Origin: Chitinophagaceae bacterium | GTDB lineage: Bacteria > Bacteroidota > Bacteroidia > Chitinophagales > Chitinophagaceae | Reading direction: 5' to 3' | NCBI GenBank assembly: GCA_016720745.1 | Contig: JADKKA010000022.1 | Coordinates: 434,001 to 498,000, forward strand | DNA: 64,000 nt | Part shown: in pieces, positions 17,712-27,600 of the stretch | Position numbering within the stretch: the stretch's first letter is position 1 | Layout of the letters: each line of letters starts with the position of its first letter | Made by a program: the position numbers and the translations under genes | Notes under the pieces: generated by a model | Database searches by the model: none | Seen by the model: the letters and a program-made list of their open reading frames with translations, nothing else | Told to the model about the DNA's origin: nothing

Positions 17712-18785
17712 TCAGTTGACAGCTTTAATTCCTTTAACTGGCCTGATAATTTTAGATGCTTTTTTCGCCAATACCCAGGATGCACGGCGGCCGACATTAT
17801 TGGTACCATAATCAATCCAGCCATAGCCATTTTCACCCCAGTCTGCTCCCCATGAATTCTTGATCAGCCATGCATTTTTATCATCGTCCCAACCGAGGAT
17901 GATGATCGCATGATTAGAACTGGGGTTGGCATAGTTACTGGGATTTTCATAGAAAACACCATTGGTATAATCCTGCAGGGCCTGTGTGGATACCAGGCTG
18001 GCAGCCACCGGTCCGTATTTGCAAATTGCTTCCTTGATAGAAGCTACAGAGGCAATTTTAGTTACATCGCCGGAAGGGTCTACCACACCCCAGTCGGTGG
18101 CAAAATAATTGGTGGAGGGAGCAGTAGCTCCACAGGAACCCACCACGCCTGCGTCTGGTAATACAGATTCTCTTTCAATATTTTTATTATTATTCACCAT
18201 CCATTCAAATACCTGGTAAGCCAGACCGCCTTCGGGTCCGCAATTGCCGGCACCAGAGCAGTTGACTACATGTTGTTCAGAAGTATTGAGACTGTTTGCG
18301 GCAGCAGCAGAAGCACCATTGACCCGCAGGTAACTTCCTTCGTAAGCGCCCATGGCAGAATAAGACCAGCAATTACCGCATTGCTGATCACGGGCCGGTG
18401 TTACATAGTATTGTGTTCTGGCATCATAGGATTTTTTACTGGCAAAACAGGCAATGAGGTAAACTTTAATAATTTCCATTGCTTCAGGACTGAGTTTACG
18501 ACTGATCTGCAGGTTCTTTACCCGTGTGATTTCCTGGGCGTTTACTTCCTTTTCACCGGTGATTTGCGCCAGGGTTTTATTACTGACTCCTGTGAATCCT
18601 ACATTGTATTTTAATTTCTGCTGACCAATCAGGATACGCTGTGCAGCAATCCTGTTTTTTACAAGAGTGGGGGCATTCAATTCCCTTGTTTTGTACTTGG
18701 CCGGTAATTCAATCTGCGCCGATAATGCAGTGCACAGCACCATGCTGCAAAGGATGAGCAGGCTGTTTCTTTTGTTCATTTTCAT
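17712..18785 (-). CDS. Exported papain-like cysteine protease (peptidase family C1)
   Basis: 357 residues from the ATG at 18785. The open frame extends 34 codons upstream but would run into the inhibitor gene and bury the signal peptide. Signal peptide about 1-24 (ALSAQ). Residues 25-120 may be a propeptide. The C1 catalytic domain has the Gln of the oxyanion hole and nucleophile Cys in DQQCGNCWSYSAMG, the His in SNHAIIILGWDD and the Asn in WLIKNSWGADWGENGYG. Co-directional and 28 bases downstream of a chagasin-like inhibitor gene, presumably its partner. Ends at a strong terminator. Confidence 0.92.
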   Translation of the reverse strand: MKMNKRNSLLILCSMVLCTALSAQIELPAKYKTRELNAPTLVKNRIAAQRILIGQQKLKYNVGFTGVSNKTLAQITGEKEVNAQEITRVKNLQISRKLSPEAMEIIKVYLIACFASKKSYDARTQYYVTPARDQQCGNCWSYSAMGAYEGSYLRVNGASAAAANSLNTSEQHVVNCSGAGNCGPEGGLAYQVFEWMVNNNKNIERESVLPDAGVVGSCGATAPSTNYFATDWGVVDPSGDVTKIASVASIKEAICKYGPVAASLVSTQALQDYTNGVFYENPSNYANPSSNHAIIILGWDDDKNAWLIKNSWGADWGENGYGWIDYGTNNVGRRASWVLAKKASKIIRPVKGIKAVN

Positions 18786-18813
18786 GTTTAAAGGTTTGTG
18801 GTTTAATAAATAC

Positions 18814-19170
18814 TTATTGAATAATGATTTTGAATTTTCTTTCTTTAGCCGGAGGATCTTTTTTCTTCCAGGATCGGCGGTACACAAAGTGAAGAGTCGG
18901 GGTTCCTTTCTTTATACCCGTAAAAGTGAAAACCTGTGTTTCGGGTTCACCATCAATGTCTTTTGCCTGTACAATAAGTGATGTATCCAGCCGGAGAAAA
19001 GACTGGTAGGAGGAATCTGCCAGCATCCAGCGAAAACCGGTTCCTAAAACTGCACCCAGTTTAATGTCGAAACTTTCATGAGGATGTATGCGGATGGTAT
19101 CGATACCAGCTGTATCGGGTTGGCTGCTATGGCAGGCCTGCATAAGTAGTAATACAGCCAGTAGTTTCAT
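18814..19170 (-). CDS. Chagasin-like (I42) cysteine-protease inhibitor lipoprotein
   Basis: 118 residues. Very short signal with lipobox LMQAC (Cys13). The mature domain follows the I42 pattern: GTGFRWML corresponds to the NPTTGYxW loop, and FTGIKKGTPTLHFVYRRSW matches the Gx3Gx3Lx2xYxRPW strand-loop of chagasin, the loops that plug the active site of papain-like enzymes. It is directly upstream of a C1 protease in the same operon, strong support for an inhibitor role. Being a lipoprotein, it would sit on the periplasmic face of a membrane and guard the cell from its own protease (inference). Confidence 0.8.
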   Translation of the reverse strand: MKLLAVLLLMQACHSSQPDTAGIDTIRIHPHESFDIKLGAVLGTGFRWMLADSSYQSFLRLDTSLIVQAKDIDGEPETQVFTFTGIKKGTPTLHFVYRRSWKKKDPPAKERKFKIIIQ

Positions 19171-19330
19171 CTGAATTCGTTTTTTGCTACTGATCAGATG
19201 TGGAAATATTCCTGTAAATCATCAGGAGCGGATGCTGCCTGACTTTAACCAGTTGTAAGGTAGGAGGATTCTGAGAAATGGCGATGGTTGTGGATATTAT
19301 TTTTTTGTAGGGTAGTTTTTCAAGGAAATT

Positions 19331-19452
19331 TCACCGCAGAGAACATGAGATAAAGGAGTTTTCGCAGAGGTTAAAATTTTTTTGTGCTACAACACGTAAA
19401 CTATTGAAATTAACTCTGCGTAATCTCTGTTGTCTCATGTTCTCTGCGGTGA
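19331..19452. repeat. Long inverted repeat with perfect 20-bp arms
   Basis: TCACCGCAGAGAACATGAGA (19331-19350) is the exact reverse complement of 19433-19452. The interior also pairs partly (TTCGCAGAGGTTAA with TTAACTCTGCG). It ends 4 bases past the amidotransferase stop codon at 19457, so it could fold in that transcript's 3' end. It resembles a miniature, non-coding interspersed element. Confidence 0.75.
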
Positions 19453-19456
19453 GACT

Positions 19457-20302
19457 TTACACCAGCTCAGGCTCCATCAACCCAATCGCCTGGTTCAAAA
19501 AGTTGGGAAGAATATGCGCATAGGTCCACCTGATTTTATCAGGATCTTCGAGGTGTTCGAGCATGCTGCGGAGTTTATCTTCTCCATGGCTCTCGATGAC
19601 GGTCTTTTGTTTTTCTTCTGTGCGCAGGTACATACTCATCCCCGGTGCATCGGCTTCGGGATGGAATTGGGTACCAATCATATAATCATTGAAGCGGATG
19701 CCCATCACCGCCCTTTCATAAGGCACATGCGGACGGCTTTTTTCTATACAAAGTATTTTGGCGCCCATATCATTCAGCAGGTCCAGGTTGGGTTGAATCA
19801 CCTGGTAATCGCGGCTGTCCACCGCATAAAAAGGATCACGAAGCCGGTCAAATACCGGTTCATCCTTCCCTGCTTCCAGCATATGAATCGGGAATACACC
19901 AAAGGCAGTGGATTTTCTTTTGCAAACCAGTCCGGCATTGAAATAACGACAGGCCAGTTGAAAAGAATGACAAATAAAGAAGATGTATTTTTTACGGGTG
20001 GTGGAAGGATTCTGGTTCCAGCGGGTCATTTTATCCAGCCACCTGCCCCAGGCAATATCCCAGTCATCAAAGCGACTGATCAGCGGATCACCGGGGCCAC
20101 CGGAAGAGATATAGATATCGTAAGAAGTATCGGGTAATTCGTTGCGGAGCCGTACATCATATTCTGTTACCTGCAGTTCGAGATCATTGGATCCTGCCCA
20201 GTCGTGCAGGATGGTACGGATACAACGCATGCCCTGGTTGGCCTTGCCTTCATAGAGATCCAGGATGGCTACTTTAACGGGTCCTTTTTCCAACCAATTC
20301 AT
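19457..20302 (-). CDS. Class I glutamine amidotransferase (GATase1)
   Basis: 281 residues, cytoplasmic. The fold starts VKVAILDLYEGKANQGM; the nucleophile elbow is FFICHSFQLACRYF (Cys in ICHSFQ) and the His-Glu dyad is GTQFHPEAD. ISSGGPGDP is the usual oxyanion strand. The family hydrolyses glutamine or gamma-glutamyl amides and passes ammonia to a partner. No synthetase is adjacent; the nearest ligase-like genes are at 16.1 and 35-37 kb. The ATG lies 4 bases after a perfect -7 box. Confidence 0.85.
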   Translation of the reverse strand: MNWLEKGPVKVAILDLYEGKANQGMRCIRTILHDWAGSNDLELQVTEYDVRLRNELPDTSYDIYISSGGPGDPLISRFDDWDIAWGRWLDKMTRWNQNPSTTRKKYIFFICHSFQLACRYFNAGLVCKRKSTAFGVFPIHMLEAGKDEPVFDRLRDPFYAVDSRDYQVIQPNLDLLNDMGAKILCIEKSRPHVPYERAVMGIRFNDYMIGTQFHPEADAPGMSMYLRTEEKQKTVIESHGEDKLRSMLEHLEDPDKIRWTYAHILPNFLNQAIGLMEPELV

Positions 20303-20306
20303 CCTG

Positions 20307-20314
20307 CAAATTTA
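20307..20314 (-). promoter_or_regulatory. -7 box (TAAATTTG) abutting the amidotransferase ATG
   Basis: TAAATTTG then CAGG then ATG: a full -7 consensus match with the same 4-base spacing to the start codon as for the histidine kinase at 13577. Suggests a leaderless transcript. The -33 region reads ACTG, not TTTG. Confidence 0.4.
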
Positions 20315-20410
20315 CTGATTTTTAAGCTTTTGGCAGTAAAACAGGGGGGGCAGACTTTCCCACAAATGTGGATTTAATGATTTTGCCGGACCGGTATCGG
20401 GTAATTCCGC

Positions 20411-22051
20411 TTACTTTTTCTCATGGACTTTCTCCCCGCCCACAAATGTGTACCAGACTTTGGCCGAATACAAGGCCATCGGCTCTGCCTTCATGAGATC
20501 GGTATCAACGATAATAAAATCGGCGAGTTTGCCTTTTTCCAGGCTGCCTTTTTCTTTTTCTTCAAAATTGGAGCGGGCCGCCCAGATGGTCATTCCTTTT
20601 AATGCCTCCTCCCGGCTCAATGCATTTTCCATCTGGTAACCTCCGTTTGGAAGGGCCTTACTGTCTCTGCGGACCACGGCGGCAAAAAATGTTTTAAAGG
20701 GAGAAATGTCTTCCACAGGAAAATCAGTTCCCAATGGAATCCATCCGTTTTGTTGCAACAATTGCTGATAAGCATAAGCACCTTTCTCACGATCCTTCCC
20801 TAAGCGATCACCGGCCCAGTACATATCGGAAGTGGCATGGGTGGGTTGCACCGATGGAATAATTGAATAATTACCAAACAATGTAAAATCATTTTGATTC
20901 ACCACCTGCGCATGTTCGATCCGCCAGCGCAGGTCATTCTTTCCTTTTAAATACTTGGCATAGATATTCAGGATGGTCCGGTTGCCACTATCACCAATGG
21001 CATGGGTACACATCTGCCATCCTTTTTCACTGATCCAGCTGGCTACGGAATCAAAATGCGCTGGCTTGCTTAATAAAAACCCATAATGACCGGGCTGATC
21101 GTTATAGGGTTCCAGCAAACAGGCACCGCGGGAACCGAGGGCACCATCGCCATACACTTTAAAGCTGCGGACGTTTAAACGATCGGTTTTGATCATGCCA
21201 GTCTTTGCTGCATAGTCATAGTTTTCTTTTTTATCACTGAGCATCACATAGAGCCGCATTTTCAGTTCTCCGTTCTCCTGTAATTTTTTGATAGATTCCA
21301 CTTCTTTAAAATCAAGACCGCAATCATCAATGGTTGTGAGTCCCATGGCAAAACAATTCTGCTCAGCATCCAGCATGGCTTTTTTGAATTCGGCATCGGT
21401 TTGTGCAGGTATTTTAACGCTTACCAGATCAATGGCATTATCAATCAGCAGACCGGTGAGGGTGCCTTCCATTTCTTCAATCTCTCCACCGGTTAAAGTA
21501 TCACCGGGTTGGATGCCTGCCAGTTCCAGTGCTTTTTGATTGGCCATGGCGGCATGTCCGTCGATACGGGTGAGTAGTACCGGACGATCCGGAAATAATT
21601 CATTCAGTTTTTCATTGGTAGGAAAGGATTTATTCTCCCAGTCATTCTGATCCCATCCGCGGCCGGTGATCCATCCGGAAGGGTGTTGATCCGCAAATAT
21701 TTTTGTTTTACCCAGTACATCTTCCCAACTGGTGCTGGCTACCAGGTTCACGGTTTGCAGTGAATTGCCATAATTTAAAAAATGGGCATGGGCATCAATA
21801 AAACCCGGATAGATGAATTGACCCTTTGCATCTAATTTTTCTTTGGGGTCGTATAATTTCAGCAGACTGGCGGTATCACCGGTGGCCAAAATTTTACCTT
21901 CTTTGATCAGCATGGCTTCGGCGGTGGAGAAGGCGGAGTCAACGGTATAGATGGTGGCGTTGTAAACGAGTAAGTCGGCTTCGGATTTGCCGGTATCGTT
22001 TTTCCCTTTGCAGGCGGCGAGTAGGAGGAGGGGGAGATATTTGAATTTCAT
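20411..22051 (-). CDS. Amidohydrolase lipoprotein (YtcJ-like, Amidohydro_3)
   Basis: 546 residues. Lipoprotein signal with lipobox LAAC (Cys at 14). Metal-dependent amidohydrolase: FIDAHAHFLNYG (HxH), WITGRGWDQNDW, VYGDGALGSRGA, THAIGDSGN (His), RIEHAQVV (His) and the late GTDFPVEDISPF (Asp). This order matches YtcJ/ExoE-like Amidohydro_3 enzymes, which hydrolyse amide-like bonds of unidentified compounds. The lipid anchor suggests it acts outside the cytoplasm. Confidence 0.85.
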   Translation of the reverse strand: MKFKYLPLLLLAACKGKNDTGKSEADLLVYNATIYTVDSAFSTAEAMLIKEGKILATGDTASLLKLYDPKEKLDAKGQFIYPGFIDAHAHFLNYGNSLQTVNLVASTSWEDVLGKTKIFADQHPSGWITGRGWDQNDWENKSFPTNEKLNELFPDRPVLLTRIDGHAAMANQKALELAGIQPGDTLTGGEIEEMEGTLTGLLIDNAIDLVSVKIPAQTDAEFKKAMLDAEQNCFAMGLTTIDDCGLDFKEVESIKKLQENGELKMRLYVMLSDKKENYDYAAKTGMIKTDRLNVRSFKVYGDGALGSRGACLLEPYNDQPGHYGFLLSKPAHFDSVASWISEKGWQMCTHAIGDSGNRTILNIYAKYLKGKNDLRWRIEHAQVVNQNDFTLFGNYSIIPSVQPTHATSDMYWAGDRLGKDREKGAYAYQQLLQQNGWIPLGTDFPVEDISPFKTFFAAVVRRDSKALPNGGYQMENALSREEALKGMTIWAARSNFEEKEKGSLEKGKLADFIIVDTDLMKAEPMALYSAKVWYTFVGGEKVHEKK

Positions 22052-22069
22052 GGGATGAAAATAGGGAAT

Positions 22070-22440
22070 ATGGGTGATAGATCGCTGCGCGAATGGGATG
22101 AAACGGATTTGAATCGCTGCGGAGGAAGGGACGCGGGACGCGGATGGCGGATATAAACGGATTTATTATTCGCTGCGCGAATAGGGATTAAAACGGATTT
22201 GAATCGCTGCGCGATTTGGAAATGGGAACGCGGATGACGCGGATTGAGCGGATATAAACGGATTTATTATTCGCTGCGCGAATAGGGATGAAAACGGATT
22301 TGAATCGCTTCGCGATTGAGAATGGGAACGCGGACGCCGTCGGCCAAAGCCTATGGCGGCGGACGATGACGCGGATTGGGCGCCTGCCTGCCGGTAGGCA
22401 GGGATTAAAACGGATTATACTCACTTCGTGAGCATGGGGA
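22070..22440. repeat. Interspersed repeat cluster (GCGCGAAT / ACGCGGATGACGCGGATT family)
   Basis: Repeated modules AACGGATTTGAATCGCTGCG, GGGAACGCGGATGACGCGG and ATTATTCGCTGCGCGAAT occur at least three times in changing order. They include small hairpins such as CGCTGCGCGAAT and CTGCCTGCCGGTAGGCAG (22384-22401). The same modules return at 23090-23345. No credible gene is present between 22052 and 22617. Confidence 0.8.
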
Positions 22441-22617
22441 ATTTAGCTTTGCGGTCTTTGTCCACAGGACTCTGCGAGCGTGAAATTCTTCCGGATATTT
22501 ATTCGCTGCACGAATAATGGTAGGAACGCTCGCAGGGGCAATGAATAAAAGAATTTCGGATCTTCTCTCCGGAAATTGAGAAAGCTCAATTAACTTTCAT
22601 ATCTAAATAAAAATGTT

Positions 22618-23034
22618 ATGACAACCATTAAAACATTCGTATTGTTTTTTATGATGATCACTCTCCTAAGTGCCTGTGGCGGTAAGGATAAAAAAACGGA
22701 TGAATCGAAGAATAAGGAAGAACAGAAAGCTACAAAGGAAAAGGAAGAAACCGGTACCGCTACCCGGCTTGAGGGTAATTGGGTGATTAAAAGAGCAGAA
22801 GGCAGCATGGCAGAAATGAATGTAGGAACAGTGTATAGTTTTAAAGGGAGTAAACTGAGTTTTGGAAAAGATGGGTTTCAGAATCCGGGAACAACGGAAG
22901 TAACCGACAGTACTTTCACCTTTCAGGCCGATGGCAATCAGTATAAATTTGATTATTATTATCAGTTCAATGGAGATACGATGGTGGTGAGGATGAAAAA
23001 TGGAACACAGGTGTTTCATTTGGTGAAGGAGTGA
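22618..23034 (+). CDS. Hypothetical lipoprotein, lipocalin-like
   Basis: 138 residues. Signal with lipobox LSAC (Cys20), a long Lys/Glu-rich linker (24-45), then a small beta-rich domain (LEGNWVIKRAEGS, TVYSFKGSKLSFG, DGNQYKFDYYYQFNGD) typical of lipocalin-like stress lipoproteins in Bacteroidota. It is an isolated gene set inside two repeat clusters. Function unknown. Confidence 0.75.
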   Translation: MTTIKTFVLFFMMITLLSACGGKDKKTDESKNKEEQKATKEKEETGTATRLEGNWVIKRAEGSMAEMNVGTVYSFKGSKLSFGKDGFQNPGTTEVTDSTFTFQADGNQYKFDYYYQFNGDTMVVRMKNGTQVFHLVKE

Positions 23035-23039
23035 GAGAG

Positions 23040-23545
23040 ATTGAGAATGGAAAATTGAAAATTGAAGTGGAAATTCAGTAGGCGGATTTGAATCGCTGCG
23101 CGATTGAGAATGGGAACGCGGATGACGCGGATGACGCGAGAATGGGAACGCGGATGACGCGGATTGGGCGGATTATTATTCGCTGCGCGAATGGGAGAGA
23201 GGAACACGGATCTAACGGATTGAATGGATTAGAACTGATTTAATTCGCTGCGCGAATAGGGATGAAAACGGATTTGAATCGCTGCGCGATTGAGAATGGG
23301 AACGCGGATGACGCGGATTGGGCGGATTAAAACGGATTATACTCTCATAATGATTACAGAGTATTATGCTTTGTTTTGCAGATACATCTCTGCGAAAACT
23401 CAGCGCTCTCTACACCTCTGTCCACAGGACCCTTCGGGCGGTGAATATATCTTAGCGTCATCGCGCCTTCGCGCCTGCCTGCCGGTAGGCAGGGTTAAAT
23501 CTCTCTCTCTGCGCAAACCTCCGCGCTCTCTGCACCTCTGCGGTG
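23040..23545. repeat. Interspersed repeat cluster, two families side by side
   Basis: 23040-23080 carries AAAATTGAAAATTGAAG-type units; 23085-23345 repeats the ACGCGGATGACGCGG family of 22070-22440. From 23385 to 23545 come CTCTGCGAAAACTCAGCG and CTGCCTGCCGGTAGGCAG modules related to the 503-865 repeats. No gene seen in this 518-base gap. Confidence 0.75.
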
Positions 23546-23552
23546 AAAAAAC

Positions 23553-24599
23553 CTAATCTTTATAAATCCTCACTTCCTTCTTCCCACTATTATCAATAAA
23601 ACCCCTGTACATCCCTTCCGTACAAAAAGGCATCGCAATATTTCCATCTTTATCTACTGCAATCAAACCTCCATCACCACCCAGTGCCGGCAATCTTTTC
23701 ATCACCATTTCGTCCGCGGCTTTTTTCAACGGCATCTTTCCAAACTCCATCATATCACTGATGCTCTTGGCCATGACTAAACGAATAAAGTATTCTCCCC
23801 AGCCGGTGCCACTGACGGCTACGGTTTGATTATTGGCATAAGTACCCGCCCCGATGATCGGTGCATCACCCACTCTTCCAAACTTTTTATTGGTCATGCC
23901 CCCGGTGCTCGTTGCTGCTGCCAGGTTCCCGTGCCGGTCTAATGCCACTGCACCCACGGTTCCATATTTGTAATCCCTGTTTTCGGGTTGTTTTAAGGCA
24001 GATTGACGGGTACTATCATCATGATCCAGTTTCATTTTAGTAGAATCTTCTGCAATGGCAGCCTGTAAGGCTTTCCAGCGGTGTTCCGTATAGAAATAGG
24101 ATGGATCCACAATCTCCAGTCCTTTTTCCCTTGCAAATTTTTCGGCACCCTTACCGGTCATCATTACATGCGGACTTTTTTCCATCACCGCTCTGGCCGC
24201 ACTGATGGGATTTTTGATCGTGGTAACGCCTGCCACGGATCCTGCTGCCAGGTTTTCTCCGTTCATGATCGCTGCATCCAGTTCATTCTTTCCTTCATTG
24301 GTGAAAACGGCTCCTTTTCCGGCATTGAAAAGGGGATTGTCTTCCATACTTCTTACTGCTGCTTCCACCGCATCCAGGGCTGTTCCTCCTTTTTGCAGGA
24401 TATCATTGCCCAGCTGCAGGGCCTTGTTCAGCGCATCCTGAAAGGCTTTCTCTTTTTCAGGGGTCATCTGACTTTTGAGGATGGTACCTGCTCCGCCATG
24501 GATCACCAGCACAAATTTGTCGCGAAGCGGCTGGTTTTGGGCAAGGGCCAAAGAATTGTTAAGAATAAACAGGGCAAACAGGATAAAAAGACGTTTCAT
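23553..24599 (-). CDS. Exported isoaspartyl peptidase/L-asparaginase (Ntn-hydrolase, family T2)
   Basis: 348 residues from the ATG at 24599, chosen because it begins a clean signal peptide (MKRLFILFALF...LALAQ); an in-frame upstream ATG at 24617 adds six residues. Type 2 asparaginase features: VIHGGAGTI, FNAGKGAVF, AAIMNGENLAAGSVAG, and the autocleavage site KYGTVGAVALD, whose Thr becomes the N-terminal nucleophile. STGGMTNKKFGRVGDAPIIGAGTY forms the substrate pocket. It removes isoaspartyl residues or hydrolyses asparagine, here in the periplasm. Confidence 0.92.
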   Translation of the reverse strand: MKRLFILFALFILNNSLALAQNQPLRDKFVLVIHGGAGTILKSQMTPEKEKAFQDALNKALQLGNDILQKGGTALDAVEAAVRSMEDNPLFNAGKGAVFTNEGKNELDAAIMNGENLAAGSVAGVTTIKNPISAARAVMEKSPHVMMTGKGAEKFAREKGLEIVDPSYFYTEHRWKALQAAIAEDSTKMKLDHDDSTRQSALKQPENRDYKYGTVGAVALDRHGNLAAATSTGGMTNKKFGRVGDAPIIGAGTYANNQTVAVSGTGWGEYFIRLVMAKSISDMMEFGKMPLKKAADEMVMKRLPALGGDGGLIAVDKDGNIAMPFCTEGMYRGFIDNSGKKEVRIYKD

Positions 24600-24634
24600 A
24601 CAATGAATTTGATGCAATTTACAGGAACTGCCGC

Positions 24635-27600
24635 TTGTCCTTCATTCTGGTATTGAATTTGCCTAAAGGATTCGATTGCATACTTTTACATCTAAATCCC
24701 GGGGGCCTGAAGCGATTCAAAAAAATACTGAAGTGGTTCTTTCTGATCCTGCTCTTTTTGCTGGTGGGGATTTACATTTTTATACAGACTCCGTTTGGAC
24801 AAAACTGGATCGCCAAACAGGTGACGAAACGTTTATCGAAGGACCTGCAGACCAGGGTCAGCATTGCCCATGTTGATTTTTCCCTTTTCAATAAAATGCA
24901 CCTCGAGGGTGTACTGATCGAAGACCGCCAGGGTGATACGGTACTCTATGCCGGGGATATGAAAGTGAGGATCACCGACTGGTTCTTTTTTAAAAAACAG
25001 GCGGAGCTGAAGTATGTGGGACTGGAAAATGCCATCATCAAATTTCAGCGAACTGATTCCGTATGGCGGCAGCAATTTCTCCTCGATTATTTTGGTTCCT
25101 CCGGCGGATCGGGTAAAAAGAAAGAAGGTGGTTTGAAACTGGACCTCCGTAAACTGGAACTGAAGAATGTCAGTTTCCTGAAAAGAGATGGCTGGATGGG
25201 GGAGGACATGCATATCAAAGTGGGCAGTCTGGATATGGATGCAGACAAACTGAGTTTATCCGGCAATCGTTTTGAAGTGAATTCACTGCTGATCAACAAT
25301 CCGGTGGTGGCGATCAATAAATACGACAGACGTAAACCCAAAAAGATCAGCACGGCTGCCGATATAGAAGCGGAAGTAAAAAGAGCATTGGGCTGGAATA
25401 ACCACAGCGTGGTGAAAGTGGGTAATCTCGCCATCATCAATGGGGTATTCAGTACGGATAGAGCTGACAAGCCAAGGCTGGATTATTTCGATGGGCAGCA
25501 CCTGCTCTTTACTGCCATCAATGGTAAATGGAGTAATGCACGTTTTGAAGAAGATACTGTTTTTGCCACTATGCAGCTATCTGCTAAAGAAAAAAGCGGC
25601 TTTGAAGTAAAAGAGATGAAGGCTGATGTGAAAATGACACCGCAGGGGATGGCCTTCAGTGATATGGAGATCAAAACCAACCGCAGTGTGATCCGGAATT
25701 ATTTTTCGATGTCCTATGATGATATGGATGATCTTGGTGCCTATATCAGCAAGGTGAAAATGGCGGCTGTATTTGAGGATACTTATATTGATAGTGACGA
25801 TATTGCTTTTTTTGCACCGAAGCTGGCGAACTGGAAAAAGAAGATAACGCTGAACGGAAAAGTGAGAGGTACGGTAGATAATCTCAGCGGTACCGGTTTA
25901 CAGGTACAGGCAGGTAATGCGACTATGTTTGCCGGAGATATTTCCATGTCCGGCCTTCCTGATATTAAACAGACTTTTATTGATCTACGTGCTAATGATT
26001 TCAGAACCGTATATGCCGATATGGTCACCATTATTCCCGCTATGCGCCGGGTGACTTCACCGGATCTGAGAAAAATTCAATACCTGAATTTTAAGGGGAA
26101 TTTCACCGGCTTTATCCGCGACTTTGTCACATTTGGTACCGTACAAACCAACCTGGGTACACTCGTTACCGATATCAATATGAAACTGCCGGTGGGGCAG
26201 GAGCCATTGTATTCAGGAAATATCTCCACAGAGAATTTCAGACTGGGTGAGTTCCTGGGTGATAAAACCATTGGTGCGGTGGCATTTGATGCCATAGTAA
26301 AGGGGAGAGGCTTTAATGATCAGACGAGGAATACCAGCATTGAAGGGAAAATAAAATTTGCTGAAATCAAGGGTTACCGGTACAGCAATATCACGGTGGA
26401 TGGACAGCTCGACAAAAAAATGTTTGAAGGGGTAGCTTCCATCCGGGATCAGAATGCTGATCTGATCCTGAACGGCGTCATTGATTTCAATCAGAAAAAA
26501 CCCAGGTTCAAATTACTGGCGGATGTGACAAGGGCTGATCTGCTGGCACTGGGCCTCATGAAGGATTCGCTTGTCTTTACCGGAAAAGCTGATCTGGATT
26601 TCACCAGTAATACAATTGATAATTTTCTGGGCACAGCCAGGATATCCGATGCCACGCTGCACCGTAATGGCCGCAGATTATCTTTTGATTCGCTCAATGT
26701 GACTGCCGGTTATAATGAAGCCGGTATGAAAACGCTTGCTGCATCATCCAATGAATTCCGGGGTACAGTCAGTGGAAATTATGCACTCAATGAATTGCCT
26801 GCTGTGGTCAATTATTTTCTGCACCAGTATTATCCTGAATCAATTGCGGCACCTAAAAAATTGACAAAGGATCAATCCTTTGATTTTGATATCGAAACCT
26901 ATTATGTGGATGATTACCTGCAACTGATCAGTCCGAAACTGGCCGGATTCAATAACACCACTTTGAAAGGCAGGCTGGATGTTTCAGGTGGTAAACTGGA
27001 TATGTCGCTCAACGTACCGCATTTTTCGCTGGCTGGTTATGAGTTCAATTTTGTGAATATCACAGCCAGTGGTGATAATGACAGTCTGCAGCTGAACGGA
27101 ACTACCAAAACAATCCGGATCAATGACAGTCTGAGTATTCCGACTGCTTCATTCAGTATTCATTCCCGAAAAGATACGTCCCGGGTTTCCATACATACTG
27201 GTGCCACACAGGCGGTGGAAAAAACAGACCTGCATGCCATGGTGATGACATATCCGGATGGTGTGAAAATAGAATTTGATTCTTCCAGTTTTACCATCAA
27301 CAGCAAGACATGGACCATTGAAGACAATGGGGAACTGGTGATCCGGAGCAATACACCCGCAACGGCACTGCTGGTATTAACAGAAGGAGATGAACGCATA
27401 TTGGTTAAAACACAACCATCAAAAAACGGAAAGGGTAGTGATGTCAAAGTGCAACTCACGGATGTGAACCTGGCAGATTTTGCTCCTTATTTTTTGCCGA
27501 AGAACAGACTGGAAGGATTGCTGACGGGTAATATCCTTGTTGAGGATCCGGCAGGAAGTTTAAAAATTACTTCTGATGATATCCAGACCCGTTTCCTGCG

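Noticed and set aside
19331..19452. Inverted repeat as a classic intrinsic terminator for the amidotransferase
   Set aside because: Arms are 82 bases apart and not followed by a U run; kept only as a repeat element.
22188..22424. 78-codon minus-strand frame
   Set aside because: Built wholly from the shuffled interspersed repeat modules.
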